The position numbers were made by a program, and so were the translations under genes. The notes beneath the pieces were generated by a model. That model was not told the origin of the DNA, searched no databases, and saw only the letters and a program-made list of their open reading frames with translations. 64,000 nucleotides of DNA, from the NCBI GenBank assembly GCA_949292775.1, contig CASFBL010000002.1:62001-126000 (forward strand). Reading direction: 5' to 3'. The stretch comes from an uncultured Eubacteriales bacterium. GTDB lineage: Bacteria; Bacillota; Clostridia; Oscillospirales; Acutalibacteraceae. Below are positions 33,210-41,964 of the stretch, in pieces; within the stretch, counting starts at the first letter, position 1; every line of letters starts with the position of its first letter.

Positions 33210-33779
33210 TTGGCTGAACCGACTAAGACTGCGTCTGCGAACGCGACCGAAGCGTTGGTTTTGGCTGCACAGCAGGGGGATCACGCGGCATTTTCCCGCT
33301 TAATTGCGGACATGCTGCCGCTTGTGCGCCGTCAGTCGGCAAAATACAAAAGTGTCCTGCTGGATTCCGACGACTTGCTGCAAGAGGGACTTTTGGGGCT
33401 TATGGCAGCGGTACGCACCTATCGCTTCGGCGGGGATGCGTCGTTCTCAACCTATGCGTGCGTCTGTGTCAATAACCAAATTCGCACGGCGCTTCGAAAG
33501 GTATCCGGTGCGAAAAGCGTGCCGACGGCACAGTCCGTCCCGTGGGAGGACAACCTCGGCGCGGCGCCGTCACAGAGCTTGGAAGAATTGCAGGACTTGC
33601 GGGAGGAATGTAAACAGATTCTCGATTTTATCGAGACGGGTCTTTCCGCGACGGAAAAAAGTGTGCTCAAGTTATTCCTTAGCGGCCTTTCTTATTGTGA
33701 AATTGCAGAAAAGATTGGTTCTTCGCCAAAATCCGTTGACAATGCGCTTCAAAGGGTTCGGCACAAGCTGAAGAAGTAA
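33210..33779 (+). CDS. RNA polymerase sigma-70 family factor, SigH-like
   Basis: A 189-residue sigma factor. Region 2 is DDLLQEGLLGLMAAVRTY followed by FSTYACVCVNNQIR, and region 4 is LSATEKSVLKLFLSGLSYCE with an HTH (AEKIGSSPKSVDNALQRVRHK). The layout resembles SigH (Spo0H), which directs stationary-phase, competence or early sporulation genes, but it is shorter than the usual 215-220 residues. TTG start at 33210 with GAGGTG seven bases upstream. Which regulon it serves cannot be told. Confidence 0.85.
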   Translation: MAEPTKTASANATEALVLAAQQGDHAAFSRLIADMLPLVRRQSAKYKSVLLDSDDLLQEGLLGLMAAVRTYRFGGDASFSTYACVCVNNQIRTALRKVSGAKSVPTAQSVPWEDNLGAAPSQSLEELQDLREECKQILDFIETGLSATEKSVLKLFLSGLSYCEIAEKIGSSPKSVDNALQRVRHKLKK

Positions 33780-33889
33780 ACTTAGAAACTTCATCGATAC
33801 GCCCTTTCTCAGCAAGGAGAGCATTGACAACTATGCGGCGGTGCAAATCCGCTTGGGGTAAAAATATTTTTTTCAAGCGAGGTAGCAAA

Positions 33890-34171
33890 ATGTACGAAGA
33901 CAAGACCATCATCTGCAAAGAGTGCGGGCAGGAATTCACTTTCACTGCCGGCGAGCAGGAGTTCTATGCTGAAAAAGGGTTTGTAAATGAGCCCCAGAGA
34001 TGCAAAGCCTGCCGTGATGCAAGAAAGAACGCTGCGAGAGGCGAAAGAGAAATGTTCACCGCAACCTGCGCGGCTTGCGGCGGCGAAGCAAAAGTTCCTT
34101 TCCAGCCCCGTGACGACCGTCCGGTGTATTGCAGCGAGTGCTTTGCAAAAATGAAAGAGGAACAGGCATAA
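33890..34171 (+). CDS. zinc-ribbon domain protein
   Basis: A 93-residue protein beginning MYEDKTIICKECGQEFTFTA. Start at 33890 is chosen from CGAGGT upstream and because homologues open with a CxxC. Two pairs of CxxC (CKECG and CKACR) form the first treble-cleft-like ribbon; CAACGG and CSECF form the second. These abundant small clostridial zinc-ribbon proteins have no known function. It has its own strong bidirectional terminator. Confidence 0.82.
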   Translation: MYEDKTIICKECGQEFTFTAGEQEFYAEKGFVNEPQRCKACRDARKNAARGEREMFTATCAACGGEAKVPFQPRDDRPVYCSECFAKMKEEQA

Positions 34172-34200
34172 GGTTTTAACATAGTTTAAAATAAATATGC

Positions 34201-34236
34201 AAAAAACACCCGCATCGTGTGATGCGGGTGTTTTTT
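34201..34236. terminator. bidirectional terminator between convergent genes
   Basis: Sixteen-base perfect stem (AAAAAACACCCGCATC with GATGCGGGTGTTTTTT) and a four-base loop, with T-runs on both strands. It serves both the zinc-ribbon gene and the convergent GH16 gene, whose stop codon lies at its edge. Confidence 0.9.
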
Positions 34237-35191
34237 ATTTTGCTTTTTCTTTTTGAAAATCGGAAGGCTTGCGTGTAAAGGGAACATACCTTACATTCTG
34301 CCATACGCGCACCGAACGCACGCGCAGCTCGCCGCCGGAAAATTCTCCCAAACTTTGTCCATAGGGTCCGATTTTGCCGGGGCGAATCTCGTTGGTGAGC
34401 CGCAGAAAAGCCGGAACCTTGCAAACACCGCCGAAGTCTGAGGCCCAGGAAACTTTGCCGTCGATATAAAAGACATATTCCACCGGCGTCCATTTTACCG
34501 CAAAAGTGTGGTAGCCGTCATATAAATCTTGTTCCACCGGTCGAATGGCGTCCATGCATTGATGGTAAAGGGGTGAATAGCCGTCAAAATGCAGCGCGTG
34601 ACCGATTTTGTGCCGGTCCGTGTTATAAAAGGAAGACTCATACACATCGATTTCTGTGCCGTCCTCTCCGGCTGCACCGATTTGTTCTACCGAGTTGCAT
34701 TGCAGCCAAAAGGCAGACCACATACCCCCGGACTTTGGAAGCTCGACACAGGCTTCAAAAAAACCGAAAGCTTGCTCAAAGGTCGGAACGCTTTTTCCGT
34801 TTTCCATGCACCGCGTTTCGATTCCGCTTGTAAAGTCTCCCTGCTTTACATCACAAATTGCGCATTTATGCGCCGTTTCTTTGCGCGCGGTAATAACAGC
34901 GGTGTTGTTTTCCACCCGCACCATTTCGTCACACCAGTATTCGCTTACCCGTTTGCCGTGCGGAGAGGGGACGAACGGAAAGGAGAGCTCGCTGCCGGAA
35001 AAGGCAATATCTAAAGTTTTATACCAGCCGCTTTCATTAGCGGTTTGCGGAGAATCACCGGCAAAGCTAAGCTCGGGAAAGGTGCAGTCAAATTTATTGC
35101 GCCAGTCCTCCGTTTTGTCGCGCCGATATTCCCGGTGACCGCGCAGGAAAGCCAGCACTGTCAGCAGATTTTGTTTGGTTGAATCCTTCAT
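34235..35191 (-). CDS. glycoside hydrolase family 16 protein
   Basis: A 318-residue beta-sandwich glycosidase. The catalytic motif EIDVYE (in GTEIDVYESSF) supplies nucleophile and acid/base and identifies GH16, a family cutting beta-1,3/1,4-glucans, agars and related galactans. Flanking segments FEACVELPKSGGMWSAFWLQ and HTFAVKWTPVEYVFYIDGK are also typical. The start at 35191 is favoured by AAAGGGTAG; the longer frame is basic junk overlapping ylmH. No signal peptide is visible, so action on imported or intracellular oligosaccharide, or export by another route, is implied. It lies downstream of ylmH by 11 bases. Confidence 0.85.
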   Translation of the reverse strand: MKDSTKQNLLTVLAFLRGHREYRRDKTEDWRNKFDCTFPELSFAGDSPQTANESGWYKTLDIAFSGSELSFPFVPSPHGKRVSEYWCDEMVRVENNTAVITARKETAHKCAICDVKQGDFTSGIETRCMENGKSVPTFEQAFGFFEACVELPKSGGMWSAFWLQCNSVEQIGAAGEDGTEIDVYESSFYNTDRHKIGHALHFDGYSPLYHQCMDAIRPVEQDLYDGYHTFAVKWTPVEYVFYIDGKVSWASDFGGVCKVPAFLRLTNEIRPGKIGPYGQSLGEFSGGELRVRSVRVWQNVRYVPFTRKPSDFQKEKAK

Positions 35192-35202
35192 AATGCTACC
35201 CT

Positions 35203-35949
35203 TTAAGCATAAATTCCTGCAAGAATGCGCAGCTTGCCTTTTTTGGTTTCGCGTGCGATGCCGCCGAAAACAAACCGCCCAACCCCGCGAACGGAAATAA
35301 TATCGCCGTCTTGCGGTAAGAAATCGGACTTTGTGATTTCCCGGCTGTTGACGAATACGCGCCCTGCGGCAATGCGTTTTTGTGCGTCCGAGCGGGAAAG
35401 GCGAAATACCGCTGCGCAAAGCGCATCCAGCCTCGTGCCGGAGACAACAAACTCGCCGTATTCCGGCGGGCGTACCGCATCAGGCGGCAGTGCTTTTGCG
35501 ACTGAGCAGCGCACCGTTGTGTGTTTTACGCGTGAAAGCTCGGAAAGCACGCAGGAGACAACGGTCTGCATGCAAAAGACATAGCCGCAGTTTTCTGTAA
35601 CCACAATGTCGCCAATCATTTCGCGCCGAAGCCCTAAAGAGAGCAGCGCGCCTAAAAAATCCCGGTGTGTGAGGGTGTCGGCAAATTTTTGCACCGCCGG
35701 TTTTATGCAGAGCCATTGCGCCGGAAGTTCCTCTGCCTCCGGTGGCTCTGAAAATCCAAAGCAAGCAATGCGGCGTTCTGCCGTGTCATAGCCGCCACAG
35801 AGAAACACCCGCGAAGAAAACCTCGTTTCCTGCAATATGCTTTGCTCGTGCATATCTAAAAAATCAGAAAATACCGGCGCGCGGCGAAGCTCGGCGCGAT
35901 CGCAAAGCTCTGAAAAGCGTTTGCGGAGCGCTTCTTTTTCGTCCTGCAT
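35203..35949 (-). CDS. ylmH: YlmH family S4-domain RNA-binding protein
   Basis: A 248-residue protein with an N-terminal domain (FLDMHEQSILQE and further FLGALLSLGLRREMIGDIVV, all conserved in YlmH) and a C-terminal S4 RNA-binding domain (LDALCAAVFRLSRSDAQKRI, then GRVFVNSREITKSDFLPQDG). YlmH is encoded with cell-division genes in many Gram-positives and binds ribosomal/tRNA complexes in quality control. Here it stands apart from the dcw cluster, one base after a GtrA-like gene. Confidence 0.9.
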   Translation of the reverse strand: MQDEKEALRKRFSELCDRAELRRAPVFSDFLDMHEQSILQETRFSSRVFLCGGYDTAERRIACFGFSEPPEAEELPAQWLCIKPAVQKFADTLTHRDFLGALLSLGLRREMIGDIVVTENCGYVFCMQTVVSCVLSELSRVKHTTVRCSVAKALPPDAVRPPEYGEFVVSGTRLDALCAAVFRLSRSDAQKRIAAGRVFVNSREITKSDFLPQDGDIISVRGVGRFVFGGIARETKKGKLRILAGIYA

Positions 35950-35950
35950 A

Positions 35951-36508
35951 TTACGCTTCCTTGGCCTTTTCTTCAGGGTTCGCCGTTTTCTTGTGGCGGT
36001 GAATGATGAAGCGGTTGCAGGGATAAGTCCAAAGGGAGGGAATCAGCATGCCAATGACTTTAATGACAAAATCCCACAGGTTGCCGGTCAGTTCGTGCGC
36101 CTGAGCAAAAGTCGTCATTGCCGAGCCTATCCAACCGTTTGCAAAAATCGTGAACACCACCATAATGATATACAACACCATGCTCAGTGCCGGGTTGGCG
36201 TCCGCTTTAAAAGTGATTTTTCGATTTAAAATGAAGGCAATGGTATAGCCGACCGTGGTTGAAATCAAATAGGTATATAAATACCCTTTCGAGGTGATGC
36301 CGATCATGTTGAGCGTCGGATTGGTAATGGCGGCAGAGGTCAGCGCGGCAAAAACCGTGTTTAAAAGCACCATATGTACAATCAGTTCAACAGCAGAAGA
36401 ACCGCCGCCCATGATAGAGAATTTGATGAATTTCCAAATCTCAGGATGTTTTTCTGTAAATTGGCGAAAAGGGTTGGATTTTTTTGTCGTGTTTTCAGGC
36501 GTTTGCAA
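35951..36508 (-). CDS. GtrA-like membrane protein
   Basis: A 185-residue protein with four hydrophobic segments in the GtrA pattern: KFIKFSIMGGGSSAVELIVH opens the first, TVGYTIAFILNRKITFKAD is the family signature between second and third and the last ends with NRFIIHRH. GtrA-type proteins are thought to move lipid-linked sugars across the membrane or modify teichoic acids and polysaccharides. TTG start at 36508, supported by GGAGGACT and the natural N-terminus. Confidence 0.85.
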   Translation of the reverse strand: MQTPENTTKKSNPFRQFTEKHPEIWKFIKFSIMGGGSSAVELIVHMVLLNTVFAALTSAAITNPTLNMIGITSKGYLYTYLISTTVGYTIAFILNRKITFKADANPALSMVLYIIMVVFTIFANGWIGSAMTTFAQAHELTGNLWDFVIKVIGMLIPSLWTYPCNRFIIHRHKKTANPEEKAKEA

Positions 36509-36533
36509 GGCAAAGTCCTCCTTTAATACAGAA

Positions 36534-37658
36534 TTATAAAAACTTAATTAGCAAAACGATGAGTATAATGATTGCAGCCAAAACTGCAAGTGCCTTACCA
36601 ATCATCGGAATGGCGGCGTCCACGCAGGTGGGGAAGTGCCGGAAAATAAAATCCTTTAACGGCTTGTGAAGCTTTGTGCCGACTAAATCTTTAAATTCAA
36701 GCGTATGGGTAGCGTAGGTGTTCGGATTTTCAGCGTCCAGTTCAAACACACGCACACCGCGGTGTATGCCGTTGCCGTATTCATTAAAGCCCGCGCTTTG
36801 GGTAAAGCCCAAGTCAACATTGCGGTAACGGCCGACAAAGCTGTTTTTGTGGTCGTGCCCGACAAATACACCCAGAACATCGCCTTTTTCCGCCAACGCG
36901 TCAAATTCGCCGGTGTTCTCATCGGGGATTGACGGCGGTTCTAAAAGCACATCGCCGCTGCGGCATGTATCGCCCAGCACATAGTATTCGTTTTTATGGA
37001 TTCTGTAAGCACGAATGGCGCCTTTTGTGCCTTTTTTCACCTGCTTGAGCACATGGTAATGCTCCTGCAGAGGAATGTGCTGAAAAACAAGAGACGGCAC
37101 AGGTTTACCGCCGTTTTGGGCAATCAGCGCATCTCGTGTCTTTTTGTACCACTCGATTTGCTCCTTGGTCACGGCCTCATAGCCGCCGCCTTTTTTGTCT
37201 GTGCCGGAATCAATCAAATACAGGTTAAAAACGATTTTTTCGCCGTCCGCGCTGTAAATCGGTAAGGCGAAAGTGCCGCCGCCGTCAATTTCTTTGGCCT
37301 GCTCGCCGACACAGCCCGGAAAGCTTTTGTAAATATCTTCAAACTGGTCGTGGTTGGAAACGCCCACCTGACGGTCATGGTTGCCGAAGGTTACGGCAAA
37401 CGGAATACCGCGGTCAATGATGGGGCGCAAAAAGGTTTCAATCGTGGCGGCAACATGCTTTTCCAGTTCTTTGCCCTTGCCCTTATAGGTGATGCCGTAG
37501 CCTTTAATTTGGTCGCCGGTCAAAACGACAAGGTCAGGGCGCTCCACTTCTACCGCTGCGTTTAAAAGGGAGAGCGTGTCCGGCGAAATGTTCGGGACTT
37601 CCTGAATGTCGGTAATTTGCATGATTTTAAATTTGTTTTGCGCGTTGAATTTCAGCAT
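36534..37658 (-). CDS. metallophosphoesterase with C-terminal membrane segment
   Basis: A 374-residue protein. Metal-binding motifs of the calcineurin-like fold are MQITDIQE (DxH replaced by D-x-Q), LTGDQIKG, FGNHDRQ and VGHDHKN, with FQHIPLQEH between. The first motif has glutamine in place of the usual histidine, which is known in a group of purple-phosphatase-like bacterial enzymes. The C-terminus ends in a hydrophobic tail (AVLAAIIILIVLLIKFL), suggesting a tail anchor. Start at 37658 follows AAAGGACA; the longer frame overlaps the upstream TVP38 gene. Substrate unknown. Confidence 0.82.
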   Translation of the reverse strand: MLKFNAQNKFKIMQITDIQEVPNISPDTLSLLNAAVEVERPDLVVLTGDQIKGYGITYKGKGKELEKHVAATIETFLRPIIDRGIPFAVTFGNHDRQVGVSNHDQFEDIYKSFPGCVGEQAKEIDGGGTFALPIYSADGEKIVFNLYLIDSGTDKKGGGYEAVTKEQIEWYKKTRDALIAQNGGKPVPSLVFQHIPLQEHYHVLKQVKKGTKGAIRAYRIHKNEYYVLGDTCRSGDVLLEPPSIPDENTGEFDALAEKGDVLGVFVGHDHKNSFVGRYRNVDLGFTQSAGFNEYGNGIHRGVRVFELDAENPNTYATHTLEFKDLVGTKLHKPLKDFIFRHFPTCVDAAIPMIGKALAVLAAIIILIVLLIKFL

Positions 37659-37671
37659 AAGCAGTGTCCTT

Positions 37672-38457
37672 TCAATTGTCAGCAGGATTATCGGCGTCAT
37701 TTTGTGCCGGCATATCGGGGTTAACCGTTTTAAGCGCAGCTTTTTTGTGCCGCAACGCCTGTATGACGGCGGCAACAGCAGCGCCAATGAGTGCGGCTAA
37801 AATCAACAGAATCATCAGATTCATGGGGATATAGTCATAAGCCTTGTCGCCGAGAAGTGTGAACAAAATCACGCGCGGCGCAATGCCGAGAAAGGAAAAC
37901 AGCAAATATTTCAAGAAATTATATTTGCTGCCGCCTAAAAATAAGCTGACAAAATCAATCGGGAAAATAGGCAGAAGCCGCAGAATAAAGACCGAAGCAT
38001 TCTTTTTATTGTCCTGCAGTTCCAAAATGCGGCGGCCGCCTTTGTTTTGCGCAAGCTTCTTTTGAATGGCGTCACCGCCTAAAAACAGCCCGAATAAATA
38101 TGAAGCGGTAATTTCAATCAGAATACCGGCTAAATTGATGGCAACTGCCGCGCCGGGCTCAAACGCCATGCCAACGGAAAGGTAAAAAATCGACGCCGGA
38201 ATAATAAATACAAGCCCTTTAAGCAAATAAACGCCCAACACAGCCAATACCGCAACTGCAAGAGACGGCGCAGCCTGAACAAGCGCGCGGACATCCAAGT
38301 TGCGCAATTCATCGTAGTAAATCACAATGACTGTAAATACAATCGCAACGGCGGCAATTTTTGCAGCCAGTTTCAAACAAGTTTTTCGATCTATGGAAAA
38401 CAGCTCCTTGTGCCAAACTGAAACTATTGTAGCATACTTCTTTCGAAAAATCCGCAC
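37672..38457 (-). CDS. TVP38/TMEM64 family membrane protein
   Basis: About 240-261 residues, with about six hydrophobic segments and the conserved VTT/DedA-like central block (PASIFYLSVGMAFEPGAAVA, then FILRLLPIFPIDFVSLFLG). The family includes lipid scramblase-like proteins. The exact start is doubtful: the GTG at 38457 has no ribosome site and a promoter-like TACAAT falls inside the first codons, while AAGGAG lies about 20 codons in, without an ordinary start codon at good spacing. The tail ends in a polar, disordered stretch. Confidence 0.78.
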   Translation of the reverse strand: MRIFRKKYATIVSVWHKELFSIDRKTCLKLAAKIAAVAIVFTVIVIYYDELRNLDVRALVQAAPSLAVAVLAVLGVYLLKGLVFIIPASIFYLSVGMAFEPGAAVAINLAGILIEITASYLFGLFLGGDAIQKKLAQNKGGRRILELQDNKKNASVFILRLLPIFPIDFVSLFLGGSKYNFLKYLLFSFLGIAPRVILFTLLGDKAYDYIPMNLMILLILAALIGAAVAAVIQALRHKKAALKTVNPDMPAQNDADNPADN

Positions 38458-38525
38458 ATTTCCGGTAGATTTTTTGCGAAACTATGTTAAAATATTGTAA
38501 AATCTCGAAAAAAGAAGGAGAATTT

Positions 38526-39437
38526 ATGCGGTATTGTGTGTTTGGTGCCGGTGCAGTCGGCGGCAGTGTGGCAGCTGCGCTTACAGAAGCGGGCTTTCAG
38601 ACAGATACCATTGCCCGCGGCGCACATTTGAAAGCCATGCGCGAAAACGGGCTGCAGATAAAGCGTGCAAATAAAGCCGCAAAAACGGTTTGGGTGCAGG
38701 CGTTTACTGCGGAAGAATACACAGAACAGCCGGATGTTGTGTTTGTTTGTGTCAAGGCGTATGCCCTTGATAGCGCGATTGCGTTTTTTAAGCGCGTTGC
38801 CAAACCCGGGTGTGTAGTCATTCCGCTTTTAAATATTTTTACAACAGGGGAAACCTTGCAAAAGGCGCTGCCGAACCTGCTTGTTACCGACGGCTGTATT
38901 TACATTGCGGCAAGCGTAGAGGCGCCAGGCGTTTTGGCGCAGCAGGGCGATATTTTCAGAATCGTTTATGGTGTGCGTGACCCGAAAGAGGAGTGCGCTG
39001 TGCTGCACGAAATCGAAAAAGACTTAAAGGCTGCCGGTATCACGCCGGTGCTGACCGACCATGTTCGGCGGGACACACTGAAAAAATATGCCTACACTTC
39101 ACCTATGGCGAGCGCCGGGCTGTATTTTGACGCAGACGCGGCGGCATTTCAGAAACCGGGCGAACCGCGGGAATGCTTTTGCGCGCTGATGCGTGAGATT
39201 GCTGCGTTGGCAAAAGCCATGGGTGCTGCATTTGATATCGATATTGTAAAGACCAATTTGTCGATTTTAGACGCCCTCGCGCCGGATGCTTCCACTTCCA
39301 TGCAGCGGGATATTCGAGCAGGGAAATCGTCGGAAATGGATGGCCTTGTGTTTACGCCGGTTCGGTTAGGGCGGCAATACGGCGTGCCCACCCCGACTTA
39401 TGAAAAAATCGCGAAGCATTTCGGCTTTTCAGAATAA
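38526..39437 (+). CDS. ketopantoate reductase family (PanE-like) dehydrogenase
   Basis: A 303-residue NAD(P)-binding protein starting MRYCVFGAGAVGGSVAAALT, with the GxGxxG dinucleotide loop. The C-terminal helical domain has the LKKYAYTSPMASAGLYFDAD and SSMQRDI-like (TSMQRDIRAGKSSEMDGL) segments of PanE/ApbA, which make D-pantoate from 2-dehydropantoate in coenzyme A synthesis. Paralogues with other 2-oxo acid substrates are common, so no gene symbol is given. The start at 38526 has AAGGAGAATTT upstream; the longer frame does not. Confidence 0.85.
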   Translation: MRYCVFGAGAVGGSVAAALTEAGFQTDTIARGAHLKAMRENGLQIKRANKAAKTVWVQAFTAEEYTEQPDVVFVCVKAYALDSAIAFFKRVAKPGCVVIPLLNIFTTGETLQKALPNLLVTDGCIYIAASVEAPGVLAQQGDIFRIVYGVRDPKEECAVLHEIEKDLKAAGITPVLTDHVRRDTLKKYAYTSPMASAGLYFDADAAAFQKPGEPRECFCALMREIAALAKAMGAAFDIDIVKTNLSILDALAPDASTSMQRDIRAGKSSEMDGLVFTPVRLGRQYGVPTPTYEKIAKHFGFSE

Positions 39438-39444
39438 GGTAAAA

Positions 39445-39476
39445 AAAGAACACCCGCAGTTTTGCGGGTGTTCTTT
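39445..39476. terminator. bidirectional terminator
   Basis: Fourteen-base stem AAAGAACACCCGCA/TGCGGGTGTTCTTT, four-base loop, T-rich on both sides. It separates the convergent PanE-like and C39-like genes. Confidence 0.88.
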
Positions 39477-39481
39477 TATCT

Positions 39482-40591
39482 TTAGGTTTCTGTGTCGCCT
39501 GACGCGGTTACGGTCTCTGTGGGGGTAGTCACCGTGCCTGTTTCTGTGCCGGTTTCGGGATCAGTCCCGGTTTCGGGTTCAGTCTCGGTCTCCGGTTCAG
39601 TTGTCGGTTCAGGCTTTGTAGTGGTTAAAGCCGGGGTGTCAGAAATAATGACGGCCTGCATGCCAAGCGCCTTATAAGCCGCCTGGACACTCGATTTAGA
39701 ATAGCGGAAATTTTTGCCTTGCAGCGAGTCGTTGAAATAATACCCGCTTGCGTCATATCCGACCAATAACAGGCAGTGCATGGGGCGAATCCAAGTGAAA
39801 GTCTCGTCTGTGCCGGTGATATACCAGGTCTTTCCGGGCTCGGCTTTTTTCATGTTTTGCGTCGCCCAAATCAGCACGGGAATGCCTTTGTCAATATATT
39901 GCTTGCAAAGTGCGTCTAAAGATACACCGTAAACGGCCTTGACGCTGTATTTGTATTTGTCAATATAACGGTTGACCGCGTTCACAATGACAGGTGCGTA
40001 ACAGCCCCAGCCTTTTTCACTGTATGGATTGCCGAGGAACACCTTGCGCGGGTCATCGCCGAAGCGTGTGCCCGCAGCATCCAGATAAGGAACAGTGCCT
40101 TTTGGCAGATAGCGGTCAATAAAGGTTTCGACTGAAATCGGCATGCCGTAATACTGCATGGCCATGACAGCCGCAACGCTTTCACAGCCGGTGGGGTATT
40201 TCTTACGCTGGTCGATAAACGGCACATTCAAACACCGAATCGGGTGATTTTCGTTTTTGTTCTGTGTAACCTTTGGGGGCAGCGCCGGTTCTTCGCGCTC
40301 CACGGGCTTAGTTGTGCCCACCGGCTTCGGCGCCGGTTTTTTTGTGGTTGTTTCCGTGGTCGTTGCCGTTTGGGTCTCGGTTGTAGCGGTTGTCGTTTCA
40401 GACACAGTGGTTTCCGGCGTCGCCGCAACCGTTTTTGGCGGTTCAGCTGCATTTCTGCGGTGCGTGATAACAGCCGTCAGACAAAGGCAGACAGCTGCCA
40501 GAAAAACGCCGGAAGCTGCAATCCATATCTTTTTGCCGTTTGGTCCTTTTAAAAAATCGGCCAGTTTTTGTCGCGCGTCATTTTTCCTCAT
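39482..40591 (-). CDS. secreted C39-like (family 2) cysteine peptidase with Thr/Glu-rich linker and tail
   Basis: A 369-residue protein: an N-terminal hydrophobic anchor (residues about 20-42), a Thr-rich linker (about 48-105, many TTETxT repeats), a peptidase C39-like domain (about 115-320), and a Thr/Glu/Pro-rich tail of TEPE/GTDPE-type repeats. The catalytic Cys lies in YPTGCESVAAVMAMQYYG, the His in IRPMHCLLLVGYD and the Asn/Asp in YFNDSL. The repeats are low-complexity at DNA level too (GTTTCGG/GTTCAG units) and are prone to length change. Probably acts outside the cell or in the wall. Target unknown. Confidence 0.82.
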   Translation of the reverse strand: MRKNDARQKLADFLKGPNGKKIWIAASGVFLAAVCLCLTAVITHRRNAAEPPKTVAATPETTVSETTTATTETQTATTTETTTKKPAPKPVGTTKPVEREEPALPPKVTQNKNENHPIRCLNVPFIDQRKKYPTGCESVAAVMAMQYYGMPISVETFIDRYLPKGTVPYLDAAGTRFGDDPRKVFLGNPYSEKGWGCYAPVIVNAVNRYIDKYKYSVKAVYGVSLDALCKQYIDKGIPVLIWATQNMKKAEPGKTWYITGTDETFTWIRPMHCLLLVGYDASGYYFNDSLQGKNFRYSKSSVQAAYKALGMQAVIISDTPALTTTKPEPTTEPETETEPETGTDPETGTETGTVTTPTETVTASGDTET

Positions 40592-40623
40592 GCTTTTTCT
40601 CTCTTTCCCAAGCGAAATTTCGG

Positions 40624-41823
40624 TTAAAAATCAGCGGCAATTTCTTTGCAAAGCGCGTCTATTTCTGTAAGGTTTTCAGGCTTTACAGTTGAGCGCAGGT
40701 TGACCGATGCTTCCAAAATACGCATATTCTGCATGGTACCGAGCTGTTCGCGCATCAGCTTGCCGCTCTGCGGTGCCCATGAGCCGTTTTGAATGATGCC
40801 GACCGTGCGGTTTTTCAATGCATGAGCGGAAAGGTCGTGCAAAAGCGTCTCCATGTTGCAGAAGATGCCATTGTTGTAGGTCGTGGATGCGAACACAATG
40901 TGGCTGAAGCGGAACGCTTCCGAGACAATGTAGGACGGATGCGTGACGGATACATCATACATCGCAAGGTTGGTAACGCCCGCGTCCGCAAGCTTTGCCG
41001 CCAAAATTTCCGCAGCGTTCTGTGTGCCGCCGTAAACGGAAGCATAGGCAATTAAAACACCTTTCTCTTCCGGCTCATAGGCGCCCCAAAGCTGATATTT
41101 TTCAATAAAAGCACCAATGTCTTTGCGCCAAATGGGTCCGTGCAGGGGGCAGACATAAGCAATTTCAAGCCCCGAGGCTTTTTTCAGAAGCGAAAGCGTC
41201 TGCATGCCGTATTTTCCGACAATGTTGGTATAGTAGCGGCGTGCTTCGTCAAATCCCTTTTGCGGATAGCCGCATTCGTCGGCGAAAATCGTGCCGCCGA
41301 GTGCGCCGAAAGTACCAAACGCATCTGCGGAAAACAGCACCTTGTCCGCCGTGTCATAAGTTACCATGACCTCCGGCCAGTGCACCATGGGCGCCATATA
41401 GAATTGCAGGGTGTGTTTGCCCAGCGGCAGGGACTCACCCTCTTTGACAAGCTGGCAGCGCTTGTCCGCTTCAAAGGTGAAAAACTGTTTAATCATGGTC
41501 AGCGTTTTGGCGTTGCAGACAATTTTGACCTGCGGATAGCGCAAAATCACTTCGCCGAGGGTGGCGCAATGGTCGGGCTCCATGTGGTTGACCACGACAT
41601 AGTCGAGCGCTCTGCCGTCGAGTGCAAATTCCAGATTTTCAAAAAACAACTCGGAAACGGACTTGTCCACCGTGTCGAGCAGCGCAGTTTTTTCATCCTT
41701 GATAAGATAAGCGTTGTAAGAAACGCCGTCAGGAATGGGAAATACATTTTCAAAAAGTGCAAGTCTGCGGTCACTGCCGCCGAGATACACAATGTCGTTT
41801 GTAATGTTTCTTGTGCAGTGCAT
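40624..41823 (-). CDS. fprA: A-type flavoprotein (flavodiiron protein, FprA)
   Basis: A 399-residue enzyme that reduces oxygen to water (or NO) with electrons from rubredoxin or F420, protecting anaerobes. The N-terminal metallo-beta-lactamase-like domain carries the di-iron ligands: HMEPDHCATLG (HxExD-H), then HWPEVMVTYD, SADAFG and CPLHGP. The C-terminal flavodoxin domain starts about residue 255 (IAYASVYGGTQNAAEIL) and has STTYNNG. All iron ligands are visible. Single gene. Confidence 0.93.
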   Translation of the reverse strand: MHCTRNITNDIVYLGGSDRRLALFENVFPIPDGVSYNAYLIKDEKTALLDTVDKSVSELFFENLEFALDGRALDYVVVNHMEPDHCATLGEVILRYPQVKIVCNAKTLTMIKQFFTFEADKRCQLVKEGESLPLGKHTLQFYMAPMVHWPEVMVTYDTADKVLFSADAFGTFGALGGTIFADECGYPQKGFDEARRYYTNIVGKYGMQTLSLLKKASGLEIAYVCPLHGPIWRKDIGAFIEKYQLWGAYEPEEKGVLIAYASVYGGTQNAAEILAAKLADAGVTNLAMYDVSVTHPSYIVSEAFRFSHIVFASTTYNNGIFCNMETLLHDLSAHALKNRTVGIIQNGSWAPQSGKLMREQLGTMQNMRILEASVNLRSTVKPENLTEIDALCKEIAADF

Positions 41824-41924
41824 GTCAGATTCCTCCGATGTATTTAGAATACTTATTTATTGTAGCACAAGCGGGGACGGAATGCTATGTTTATCTTTCC
41901 AAAAATCGCCGCTTTGCCATGAAA

Positions 41925-41954
41925 AAAACGGTGAAAGTTACATTTCACCGTTTT
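41925..41954 (-). terminator. terminator of the XRE/membrane regulator gene
   Basis: Twelve-base stem AAAACGGTGAAA/TTTCACCGTTTT with a six-base loop and, on the minus strand, seven T, 11 bases after the stop. Confidence 0.85.
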
Positions 41955-41964
41955 CTTTCTGTCA

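Noticed and set aside
37672..38457. Full acceptance of the GTG start at 38457.
   Set aside because: No ribosome site and a promoter-like TACAAT inside the first codons; the gene is kept but the start is marked doubtful.
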